Shown piece by piece: positions 1-8,542 of a DNA stretch of 64,000 nt. Made by a program: the position numbers and the translations under genes. The notes under the pieces were generated by a model that was not told where the DNA came from, ran no database searches, and was given only the letters and a program-made list of their open reading frames with translations. The stretch is from CAKZLS01 sp963701445 (lineage in GTDB: Bacteria; Pseudomonadota; Alphaproteobacteria; Rhodospirillales; Defluviicoccaceae): assembly GCA_963701445.1 (NCBI GenBank), contig CAVPAM010000031.1, positions 1-64,000 on the forward strand, read 5' to 3'. Positions within the stretch are counted from its first letter, which is position 1. The number at the start of each line of letters is the position of its first letter.

Positions 1-37
1 GAGCGGCCGGCCGGCCGTCTCCTCCATCCGCCCCGCG

Positions 38-655
38 TCACCGCCGGTTTTCGCCCCGGCTGACGAACGACACGCTCTTGGTTCCGTAGGCGCCGACGAT
101 GACGGCCTCGACGACGGGAGGCGAAATCGCCGCGTCGGCGCCCCACCTCGCGACCACGCTCGCCACCGGGCCGCCGTGCGCGTCGCCCTGGTCCACGTAG
201 ACCTCGGCGGTCGCCATCGGCGGCAGGACATGGGGCACGTCGAAGAGCTGGCCCACGGCCTCGCCCTGGCCGTTGAAGTAGGTCACGGACGCCACCACGA
301 GCGTCTGATCGGCCGACGTGTTGCGCAGGCTGAGCGTCGCCGAGAGATTGGTCAAGCTCCGTTGCCCGCCCACGTACAGTCCCCGGTACAGCGGCACGTA
401 CACGGAGCCCGATACGGGAAAGTCGGATCTCGGTTCCGCCAGGGGCCGCAGCACGGACGGCGGCGCGCCGTCGAGCACCGCCTGATCGGTTTCGGCCTTT
501 TCCAGGGCGGCGAGATCGGCTTCCAGGTCCACCTCCGGGATCAGGACCATCATCAGGAGAACCAGGACGACCACCGTGGCGATCCAGCCGACGAGGAACA
601 TCAACAGGTTCACGGGCGGCACGCGCCCCGCCGGCGCTTCTGGTTTATCTGTCAT
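38..655 (-). CDS. DUF3124 membrane-anchored protein
   Basis: 205 residues. The N-terminus is short and followed by one strong membrane segment (about residues 17-42), so the rest probably lies in the periplasm. The soluble part matches the DUF3124 pattern: a YVPLYRGLY stretch near residue 87, then LSATLSLRNTS, a single beta-rich domain, a GGP turn and a C-terminal VGAYGTKSVSF segment. The family's function is not known. It lies 65 bases downstream of the DUF1269 gene on the same strand and could be co-transcribed with it. The family match is from memory of its conserved blocks. Confidence 0.8.
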   Translation of the reverse strand: MTDKPEAPAGRVPPVNLLMFLVGWIATVVVLVLLMMVLIPEVDLEADLAALEKAETDQAVLDGAPPSVLRPLAEPRSDFPVSGSVYVPLYRGLYVGGQRSLTNLSATLSLRNTSADQTLVVASVTYFNGQGEAVGQLFDVPHVLPPMATAEVYVDQGDAHGGPVASVVARWGADAAISPPVVEAVIVGAYGTKSVSFVSRGENRR

Positions 656-720
656 TTTTCATATCCCGTGCTGGATCCACCTCGCGTCATCGGCTCTCGG
701 GTCCAGAAGGTCTCCGCCGA

Positions 721-1233
721 CTATGCCGTCTTCGAAAGCGCCACCTTCAGGGCATCCTCCTGCTCGTTGCTGAGAGAGGTCTTGAGCACCGTCGCTTCGT
801 ATTGTGCCACCCTCGGCATCACCTTGTCCGCCACGGCCTTGCGGACGAGAAGAAATATCGCCGAGGTATTGGGTTCGATGGTGTTCCCGAGTGACTTGAT
901 GAACCCGTCATCGATTCCGTAATCGGTCAGCTTGCCTTGCAGTGCCCCCGACCCAGCGCCGAACACCCCACCCGCGAGCAAGCCGGCCAGCGGATTCATG
1001 AACAACAGGCCGACGAGTGTTCCCATCAGCATGCCGAAAGAGGCGCCCCGGCTGGCGCCGATCGCGACCAGGTTGACGCTTTGCTTGAGATGGATCTTGC
1101 CGTCGGCGTCGCGTACGACGATGCACGCATCCTCAAGTTCGAGAACATGTTCCTTTTCAAGGTTCCTGAGGTCGTTCAGGAAGTGATCGGCCGTATGCAG
1201 TTCCTTGAAAGCCAAACAAACCAAGTCGCTCAT
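721..1233 (-). CDS. DUF1269 family protein
   Basis: 170 residues with a glycine- and alanine-rich hydrophobic centre (about residues 58-98, GASFGMLMGTLVGLL and LAGGVFGAGSGAL) between two soluble parts, as in DUF1269 proteins. These are small proteins of unknown role, often found near stress genes. The start is supported by a GAGGAG sequence upstream. About 80 bases separate it from the end of the GntP-type permease gene upstream. Confidence 0.8.
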   Translation of the reverse strand: MSDLVCLAFKELHTADHFLNDLRNLEKEHVLELEDACIVVRDADGKIHLKQSVNLVAIGASRGASFGMLMGTLVGLLFMNPLAGLLAGGVFGAGSGALQGKLTDYGIDDGFIKSLGNTIEPNTSAIFLLVRKAVADKVMPRVAQYEATVLKTSLSNEQEDALKVALSKTA

Positions 1234-1338
1234 TTAAAACACTCCTCTTCCCATTTCATTGTTATCAGGTTGTCTCGAACTAGCAGTGATCCATCCGCGT
1301 TTTATTGTGTCTTCATCCAGCCTCAAGTCGTCTTCGCG

Positions 1339-2794
1339 CTAAAAAGAGCCGAAAACACTCGCCAAACCGATCAACACGACGAGCGCGATCAACGGCGCGA
1401 CGATGGCGGCGATGAAGACGTCGAGATAGGAGTCGCGGTGACTGAGCTTGCACACCGTGAGAAGCGTGATGACGGCCCCGTTGTGGGGGAGCGCGTCCAG
1501 GGTGCCGGACGCCACGGCGGTCACGCGGTGCATGGCTTCCAGCGACACGCCGGCGGTGTTGGCGAGAGCCACGAGGGTCGGTCCGAGGGTGTCCAGCGCG
1601 ATGCTCATGCCGCCCGAGGCGGAACCTGTCATCGCCGACAACAGCCCCACCGAGGCGGCGACGGTGATGAGCGGGTTGCCGCCGCCCAAATCCAGGACGG
1701 CGTCGCTGATCATGGCGAAGACCGGCAAGGCGGCGATCACGGCGCCGAAGCCGACGAGGCTGGCCGTGTTGAAGATCGGCAGAACGGACGCGTCGGCTCC
1801 CTTGTCGAGGCTCGCGCGCGGGTCCTTCAGGCGTTTCCAGTTGCCTCCGATGAGCAGAAGAATGGCGAGGAACAGGCCGATGATGACGGCCCATACGCCG
1901 CGGACGCTCTCGATGGTCGTCTCGCCGAACAGGGGCTCCGCCAGGAACGACGTGTCGAGGCGCGGCACGACGATCTGGATGAAAACGAGGTTCGAGACGA
2001 TGACGACGACGATGGGGAGCATCGCCAGCCAGAACGGCGGCAAGGCGCCCCGCGCTCTCCGATTCCTCCGGGATCTCGGCGACGTCGAAACCGCCGCCCT
2101 GCGAATGCTCGCGCATCACCACGTCGGGTTTCGGAATGCCGTCGGCGTGCTCGCCGTAGCCCTCGCCGGCGGTCCGGGCGGCGGCGGCCCGCCGCGTCAT
2201 CCAGGCCATGCCGACGACGAACATGATGATGCTGGCGATGACGCCGAGCCCGGGCGCGGCAAACGCCGTGGTGCCGAAGAACGGCATGGGGATGGCGTTC
2301 TGGATCGCCGGCGTGCCCGGCAACGCCGTCATGGTAAAGGAGAATGCGCCGACCGCGATCGCGCCCGGTATCAGACGCTTGGGAATATCGGCGCCCCGGA
2401 ACAGCGCGACCGCGACGGGGATCATGGCGAAGGCGACCACGAACACCGACACGCCGCCATAGGTCAGCACCGCGCAGCAAAGCGCCACCGAGGCGATCGC
2501 CCGCTCGGGGCCGAGCTTCTCGCTGACCGTCCGCGCGATGGACTGCGCCGAACCGGTATCGTCCATCAGCTTGCCGAAAATCGCGCCGAGCAGGAACAGC
2601 GGGAAAAACGAGACGATGAAGCTTCCCGTGTTCGACATGAAAATCTGTGTGTAGGCGGCGAGGATCGGCAGACTTCCCGTCAAGGCAACCGCAAGAAGCG
2701 CCGCGGCCGGGGCGAGAATGATCAGCGTGATGCCCCGGAAGGCCAGGTACATCAGCAGGCCGAGCGCGATCAGGACAAAAACAAGATCCATCAT
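1339..2794 (-). CDS. GntP-family permease (apparent +1 frameshift)
   Basis: Inner-membrane carrier of the gluconate/H+ symporter (GntP) superfamily; substrate unknown. The N-terminal half (about 245 codons from 2794) and the C-terminal half (from about 2043 to 1339) are both well conserved and rich in membrane segments, but lie in different frames. The switch falls near 2050-2056 beside a run of four G (minus strand). Deleting one base joins the acidic loop before the break to LPPFWLAMLP and gives one protein of about 485 residues, normal for the family. The ATG overlaps the stop of the patatin gene (ATGA), so the two are translationally coupled. The break looks like a sequencing insertion more than decay. 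Confidence 0.75.
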
Positions 2795-3870
2795 TTTTCC
2801 ACCTGCCTCTCCGCGCCCTCAGGAAGATGAGCCGGTTTCAGGCTCTCGGACAAGACCATCTCCACGGGTTTCCAGGTCGACCGCACGCCGATGTCGTCGA
2901 AGTGCCGGCCCAGCCATTTGTCGGCGTTGCGCCAGCCGATGTCGTGGAGATGCTGGAGAAACGCCCATTCCGCGTTGAGCTTGCTGGAAACGCTGAGTTC
3001 GCGCATCTCGTCTTCCGCCTCGATGCGGTGGATCCGCGCGTCCCGGAAGGCCGCCCGTTCCAGTCCCTCGTGGTTGATGATCTCCTTCAGGAAATACGCC
3101 GCGCGCAGTTCCTTGATCAAGCTTGCGTTGAAGGTGATTTCATTAAGCCGGTTTTCGATTTCATAGGCCGTGCGGGGAAGCTCCTCCCTTCTGATGGGAT
3201 TGATCTGGACCAGCACGAGGTCTCTCTCGTCGGTTTCGTCGATCAGCGGAAACAGCGGCGGGTTGCCCATGTAGCCACCGTCCCAGTAGGCCTCGCCATC
3301 GATCTCGACGGCCTTGAACAGAAACGGAAGGCACGCCGAGGCCATCACCGTATCCACGGACATGTCCGGCTGACGGAACACCTTCGCCAACCCGCTTCGA
3401 ACGTTGGTCGCGGAAAGAAAGAGCTTCGGCGCGTCCGGGCGGTTGACGATGTCGAAATCGAAGAACCCGGCGACGAGGTCGCGCAGCGGATTGATGTCGA
3501 ACGGATTGATCTGGTAGGGCGAGAACAGGCGTTGCATCTGCTGGGACATGATGAAGCCGGGCGAAAGATCGAGGCTCCAGCGCCCCATCAGGACATCGAA
3601 GAACGTCCGCTGGATCGGGCTGAACCGGGCGGCCGAGCTGACCTTTGACCAGAACTCGCGCAGAATCTCCTGCGCCGCCCGCCGGCCGCCCGACGCAAGC
3701 CCCTGGACCAGCGCCGTGGCGTTCATGGCGCCCGCGCTGGTTCCGCTGACGCCGAGGATGTCGAGCCGCTCCTCGTCGAGCAGGCGGTCCAGAACGCCCC
3801 AGGTGTAGGCGCCGTGCGCTCCTCCGCCCTGAAGCGCCAGATCGATGGTCTTGTTCTCAGTGTCAGTCAT
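2791..3870 (-). CDS. Patatin-like phospholipase
   Basis: About 359 residues from the chosen ATG at 3870; an in-frame start 18 bases further upstream adds only six residues. It has the full patatin set: oxyanion loop GGGAHG near residue 15, nucleophile elbow GTSAG near 45, and the catalytic aspartate in DGGYMGN near 200. The family hydrolyses acyl esters of phospholipids with a Ser-Asp dyad. No signal peptide is seen, so it is likely cytosolic. Its TGA overlaps the ATG of the downstream permease. All catalytic residues are present. Confidence 0.9.
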   Translation of the reverse strand: MTDTENKTIDLALQGGGAHGAYTWGVLDRLLDEERLDILGVSGTSAGAMNATALVQGLASGGRRAAQEILREFWSKVSSAARFSPIQRTFFDVLMGRWSLDLSPGFIMSQQMQRLFSPYQINPFDINPLRDLVAGFFDFDIVNRPDAPKLFLSATNVRSGLAKVFRQPDMSVDTVMASACLPFLFKAVEIDGEAYWDGGYMGNPPLFPLIDETDERDLVLVQINPIRREELPRTAYEIENRLNEITFNASLIKELRAAYFLKEIINHEGLERAAFRDARIHRIEAEDEMRELSVSSKLNAEWAFLQHLHDIGWRNADKWLGRHFDDIGVRSTWKPVEMVLSESLKPAHLPEGAERQVEK

Positions 3871-3939
3871 ACAAAACTTCGCGAGCACGAACGCTCGCGC
3901 CTCTCTCGAATGGGATGGACGGGGGAGTCGGCTGTCGAT

Positions 3940-4683
3940 TTACATGAAGGTTACCTTGCCCGTGCGCACATCGTACATAGCGCCGCCGATGCCGATTTCG
4001 CCCTTGTCGGCCAGGTCCCGCAGAATGGAACTGCGCTCGCGGATTCTCGCCATGGTCAGCACCACGTTCTTCTCGGCGACGGCCTGAACGAACGCGGCGT
4101 TGGCCGATGTCCGGTCGGACTCGAAACCCGGAACGGCCGCCACGGCCGGTTTGATGTTGGCCAGGGTCTGGGTGAGATTGCCGAGAACGACGTCGTCGCA
4201 AGCGCCCTTGATGGCGCCGCATTCGGAGTGCCCGACCACGAGGATGTACTTCGCTCCGGCGACGGCGCAGGCGAATTCCAGGCTGCCGAGCATATCGTCG
4301 TTGACGAAGTTTCCGGCGATGGTGACGCTGAACACGTCGCCGATCCCCTGGTCGAAGGTGACCTGGGCGGCTTCGCGCGAATCGATGCAGCCGACCACGG
4401 CCGCGAAGGGGAACTGGGCCGGCCCCGTCGCCTTGACCTGTTGCAGCAGGTCCCGCTCGATCATCTTTCCTTGGATGAAGCGCTCGTTGCCGTCCTTGAG
4501 CTTCTGCAGGGCCTGCTCCGGCGTCATCGCGGCCTGGCTTTCCCTGGTTCGCGCCGCCGCCGCGTGAGGCGCCGCCCCGGCGGAACCGGCCGACAGCGCC
4601 AACGCCGAGACCGCGCCCGCGCCCACCAGCGCGCTCCCGGCGGTCCTTAAGAAGCGCCTGCGATCGTTCCCGAGATCTTCCAT
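3940..4683 (-). CDS. Tat-exported beta-carbonic anhydrase
   Basis: Interconverts CO2 and bicarbonate. The start at 4683 is chosen because a twin-arginine signal follows at once (NDRRRFLRTAGSAL, then a hydrophobic stretch ending GSAGA), implying periplasmic export of a folded zinc enzyme. The beta-class zinc and catalytic residues are present: VGCIDSRE (Cys and the Asp-Arg dyad) and HSECGAIKG (His and Cys ligands). Length about 247 residues is normal. It sits 69 bases upstream of the patatin gene on the same strand. Periplasmic beta-carbonic anhydrases are less common than cytosolic ones but known in proteobacteria. Confidence 0.9.
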   Translation of the reverse strand: MEDLGNDRRRFLRTAGSALVGAGAVSALALSAGSAGAAPHAAAARTRESQAAMTPEQALQKLKDGNERFIQGKMIERDLLQQVKATGPAQFPFAAVVGCIDSREAAQVTFDQGIGDVFSVTIAGNFVNDDMLGSLEFACAVAGAKYILVVGHSECGAIKGACDDVVLGNLTQTLANIKPAVAAVPGFESDRTSANAAFVQAVAEKNVVLTMARIRERSSILRDLADKGEIGIGGAMYDVRTGKVTFM

Positions 4684-4791
4684 GGGCTTTATCCTTCCAA
4701 AGTGTCCGGTTGTTTCGCGGCCCGCGCGGGCCGTCTCGAATAGCACAAACACATTACAGGTTTTCGCGTCATGGTCGCCAACGGTCTGATG

Positions 4792-5583
4792 TCATCGGGT
4801 CGAAGCCGGCCGCCGCGACAGCAGCATGCGCAACACGACGAAGGTCGCGACCGTCGCCGCCACGTGTTTGAGCGTGTGTCCGCTGACGGTGTGACCGAGC
4901 AGATCGAACACCTCGCCGTCGTAATACTCCAGCACCTTGGACAGCGCATACCAGGCGATCACCCAGACGAGAAAGCGCCCGGCGGTGTAGCGATGTTCGG
5001 GGAACAGCCAGCAGATCGCGGGCAGCGCCACCATCGGGTAGAACTGCACCAGGGCATAGAACCGGAGGTCGCCTCGGCCCAGCGACTCGGTCCAGTGCCA
5101 GTAGATCAGGCTGGCCAGGCCGAGGGCGACGAGAACGGCCAGAACCCAGCTGTTTCCCGCCTTGGCATCGATGCGGTCGGACACGATCGCGGCGCAGAAC
5201 GCCATGAACCCGATGGACATCGGCAGACGGTCCCACAGCAGCCGTTCGTTGGACGGCGCCCAGTGATAGTAGGCGGAGCCCAGTCCCACCAGGGCGACGC
5301 CGACGAAGAAAACCAGATAGGGCCGCGCGTCGGCGCCTTGCGCGAAGAGGGCGCGGCGTGTCGCGCCCGCCAGGAAGGCAATCCCGGCGAGGCCGACCAG
5401 GGTGAAACCCACGTTCGACACGACGTCGTTGAAATTGGGAATTCCGAACCGCGCGCGGGCGTCGGCGAACAGGTGGTAGTTGGGATCCTGGGGAATGGGG
5501 TCGAGGGCAAGAACGCCGGCGACTCCGGCGACGAGCAACCCGAGCAGGATCAGAAGGCGCCCGCGGAAAGACAGGTTTTTGAT
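4792..5583 (-). CDS. Ceramidase-like membrane protein
   Basis: About 263 residues with roughly seven membrane segments. GLGSAYYHWAPSN and the C-terminal SGHTLKHVAA carry the histidines that define the alkaline ceramidase/CREST hydrolase superfamily (membrane zinc hydrolases of amide bonds). The substrate here is unknown. The start is unusual: AAGGAGG is followed after five bases by ATC (5581-5583) exactly where the first membrane segment begins, and no ATG, GTG or TTG fits. An in-frame ATG lies about 126 bases upstream, but the intervening residues look non-coding. The start is therefore uncertain. Confidence 0.75.
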   Translation of the reverse strand: MKNLSFRGRLLILLGLLVAGVAGVLALDPIPQDPNYHLFADARARFGIPNFNDVVSNVGFTLVGLAGIAFLAGATRRALFAQGADARPYLVFFVGVALVGLGSAYYHWAPSNERLLWDRLPMSIGFMAFCAAIVSDRIDAKAGNSWVLAVLVALGLASLIYWHWTESLGRGDLRFYALVQFYPMVALPAICWLFPEHRYTAGRFLVWVIAWYALSKVLEYYDGEVFDLLGHTVSGHTLKHVAATVATFVVLRMLLSRRPASTR

Positions 5584-5828
5584 GGAACCCTCCTTATCGC
5601 GCCAACCGCGCGTGCTGCGTGCCGCTCGATGGCGGGCGGATGGTTTTTTGTCTAACGGATTTCGCGCTCCCAGGATACAAAACTGGAAGCCGCGCAATAA
5701 AATGGGCATTTTCAGGTTGCCCGCAAGTCCTCGCCTTGCCGCCGGGTCCGGCCCCTGGTATCCGGCGAGGTGTTTCCGGACTGGCCAACCGAAAGGGAAC
5801 CGCATGTCGGACACGGACCGCTAAGGCC

Positions 5829-7656
5829 ATGACACCCGACATGGCATACGTTTTCGGTGTTCTCGGGGTCGCGATCGTCCTGTTCGCGAGCGGCCGGGTG
5901 CGCCTCGACGTCGTCGCCCTGCTTGTGGTTTTCGCCCTGGTTCTGGGCGACGCGGTGACCCTGCGCGAGGGGCTGGCCGGGTTCAGCGATTCGGTCATTC
6001 TGATGATCGCCGGTCTGTTCATCGTCGGCGAGGCGCTGGTCACCACCGGGATCGCCTTCGCCGTCGGCGAATGGCTGATGAGAATTGGCGGCGCCAGCGA
6101 GGAACGATTGCTCGTTCTGCTGATGATCGTGGTGGGCTGTATCGGCGCCTTCATGAGTTCGACCGGGATCGTCGCGCTGTTCCTGCCCATCGTGCTGAGC
6201 ATTTCGGCGAAAACCGGTTTCGCCAAGACCCGGCTGCTGATGCCGCTGTCCTTCGCGGCGCTGATCAGCGGCATGATGACCCTGATCGCGACGCCGCCCA
6301 ACCTGGTGGTCAACGCCGAGCTTCGCCACCAGAACCTGGAGCCCTTCGGCTTCTTCGAATTCACGCCGATCGGCGCGGCCGTGCTGCTGGTCGGCACCGC
6401 CTACATGCTTCTCGTCGGCCGCCGCTTGCTGTCGGCCTCGCATCCCGAGGACAAGCCGGAAGACACGGGGCCGACCATCGACGAGCTGGTGGACCGCTAC
6501 GGATTGAGGGACAAGTTTCGCCGACTGCGGATCCCCGCCGGCTCGCCGCTGGTCGGCCGAACCCTCGGCGCGGCCAAGCTGCGCACGCTGTTCGGCGTCG
6601 CGGCGGTCGGAATCGAACGCCGCGAGGGGCGCCAATTGTCCATCGCGCCCGCCCTTCCGCAAACCGAATTCCGGGCGGGCGACGTCCTGTATGTCACGGG
6701 ACACGAGGAACCCGCGAAACACTTCGTCGACAGCCAGGGTCTCGAGCACCTGGCGATCGAGACCGCGCCGCGCACGGACATCCAGAAGGAGCTGGGCCTG
6801 GCGGAGGTGATGATTCCGCCGGATTCGGAACTGATCAAGAAGACCCTCCAGGACGCGGCGTTCCGGTCCCGCCATCACGTCAGCGTCCTGGCCATCCGGC
6901 GGGGCGGCGAGGCCAAGGTCGCGAACGTGACGGATGAACGCCTGAAGTTCGGCGATACGCTGCTTGTCAGCGGCAGCTGGAAGGACATCCGTCTGTTGCG
7001 GGCCGACAAGAAGAACCTGATCGTCCTCCACCTGCCCGTGGAGCTCGCGGATTTCGCGCCGGCGCGCGCCCAGGCGCCGTGGGCGCTGGCCATTCTGGTC
7101 GCGATGATCGCGGCGATGACCTTCGATCTGATGCCCAACGCCATCGCCGTGCTGATGGCCGCGCTCGCCATGGTCCTGACCCGCTGCCTGTCCATGGAGA
7201 CCGCCTACAAGGTGATCAACTGGCCGAGCCTGGTGCTCGTCGCCGGCATGCTGCCCATGGCGACGGCGTTGCAGAAAACCGGCGCCACCGAGCTGATCGT
7301 CGATGGCCTGGTCAGACAGGTTCGGCGATTTCGGCCCGAGCGCCATGATGGCCGGGTTGTTCGCGCTGACCGCCATCCTCGGGCTGTTCGTCTCCAACAC
7401 GGCCACCGCCGTTTTGCTCGCGCCGATCGCCATCGGCATCGCCGCCGACATGGGGGTTTCGCCCTATCCGTTCGCCATGACCATCGCGGTGGCGGCGTCG
7501 GCCGCGTTCATGACGCCGGTCTCGACACCGGTGAACACCCTGGTGGTCGCTCCGGGCGGTTACACCTTCGCGGACTTCGCCAAGGTCGGCGTCCCCATGA
7601 CCATCCTGGTGATGGCCGTTTCCTACGTATTGATCCCGCTGCTGTTCCCATTCTAG
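5829..7656 (+). CDS. SLC13-family transporter with RCK_C domains (apparent +1 frameshift)
   Basis: Inner-membrane anion/Na+ or H+ symporter of the SLC13/DASS type, about 608 residues when repaired. Membrane segments occupy residues 1-195 (with STGIVALFLP and ATPPNLVVN loops), followed by two TrkA-C-like regulatory domains (about 210-400, RAGDVLYVTG and FGDTLLVSG) and a second membrane half ending in SNTATAVLLAPIA and PVSTPVNTLV. The frame breaks near 7311: removing one base after GLV continues into FGDFGPSAMM and on to the stop at 7656. The ATG at 5829 was chosen because the membrane domain begins there. Substrate cannot be read from sequence; sulfate or dicarboxylate are typical. Confidence 0.8.
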
Positions 7657-7805
7657 GGGTTCGCGGCGTGCGAATGAACGGAATCGACACGCCATTTCCG
7701 CCGTGCTAGGAAGCCCGCCGATCGGCGGAAGTGCGAGAACACCGCGTCGGATCGATGACTTCCTAAGCGCGGTTGATCGCGATACCCGTTGTGACAATGT
7801 TCACG

Positions 7806-7820
7806 ATACTTCGGAAGTAT
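7806..7820. promoter_or_regulatory. Odd-centred palindrome upstream of a secreted-protein gene
   Basis: ATACTTC and GAAGTAT arms of seven bases flank one central base. It lies 24 bases before the ATG at 7844, within the likely 5' leader or promoter of that gene. It could be an operator or a small mRNA hairpin next to the ribosome-binding site. No factor can be named. Confidence 0.35.
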
Positions 7821-7843
7821 TTAACGCAAAGAGGGAAATCACC

Positions 7844-8377
7844 ATGATCCGATTGAAGTGGCTTGTTGTTGGCGTGTTCACGCTGTTCCTGGCGGGGCTG
7901 GCGGCACCGGCGCCGGCATCGGCGGCCGAGACCAGCGCCGAAAGGGCCGAGCAGCAGACGGCCGCGATGCAACTCACGAACATCCGCATCACCTATACAC
8001 GGGCGCGCGACGCGATCTTCAACGTGCTCCGGGCGCAGCAGGTGTACAGCATCGAGCGGGCGAACGAGGACGAGATGGGAATGCGGGTCGCGGCGGCGGC
8101 CATGCTTATGTCACTCGCCGAATCCCGTTTCTGGATGGCGCGCCTCGACGCGCAGGTCACGGAAAGCCAGTTCGGCGGCGAGATCGACAAGGACGTCACC
8201 GATCTCCGGACTCTCGTGACCAACGCGTTCAACGCGATCGCCGAGGACCTGTTCTCCAACAATCTGGACGCGATCAACGCCGCGATGGACAGGTCGGCTA
8301 ACGCGTTCAACACCCTTGCCCGCAGCAACCAGAGCCTGATGAACAAGCTCTGGCCGCGGCTCTCCGCCGACCAATAA
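7844..8377 (+). CDS. Secreted helical protein of unknown function
   Basis: 177 residues. The start follows AGAGGGAAATCACC. A clear signal peptide (LKWLVVGVFTLFLAGL, cleavage near ASA-AE at residue 27) implies export to the periplasm. The mature part is alpha-helical and rich in Ala, Arg, Asn and Asp, with no cysteine and no motif I recognise. It stands alone between two same-strand genes with roomy gaps (186 and 165 bases), so it is probably a single transcription unit. Confidence 0.7.
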   Translation: MIRLKWLVVGVFTLFLAGLAAPAPASAAETSAERAEQQTAAMQLTNIRITYTRARDAIFNVLRAQQVYSIERANEDEMGMRVAAAAMLMSLAESRFWMARLDAQVTESQFGGEIDKDVTDLRTLVTNAFNAIAEDLFSNNLDAINAAMDRSANAFNTLARSNQSLMNKLWPRLSADQ

Positions 8378-8542
8378 ACCGACCAGACCACCGCCCCACC
8401 ATCGAGGCCCAGCGCCGGCGATGGTGGGGCAAGCCGGCCGGTCCGGCCCGCCCGAGGCCGGTTCCCCTCGCATGAACCGTTGACGCGGCGCGCCGATCCT
8501 GGTGTCTGTCGAGGGAACGCAACGACCGGTTTCCCCCATCCC

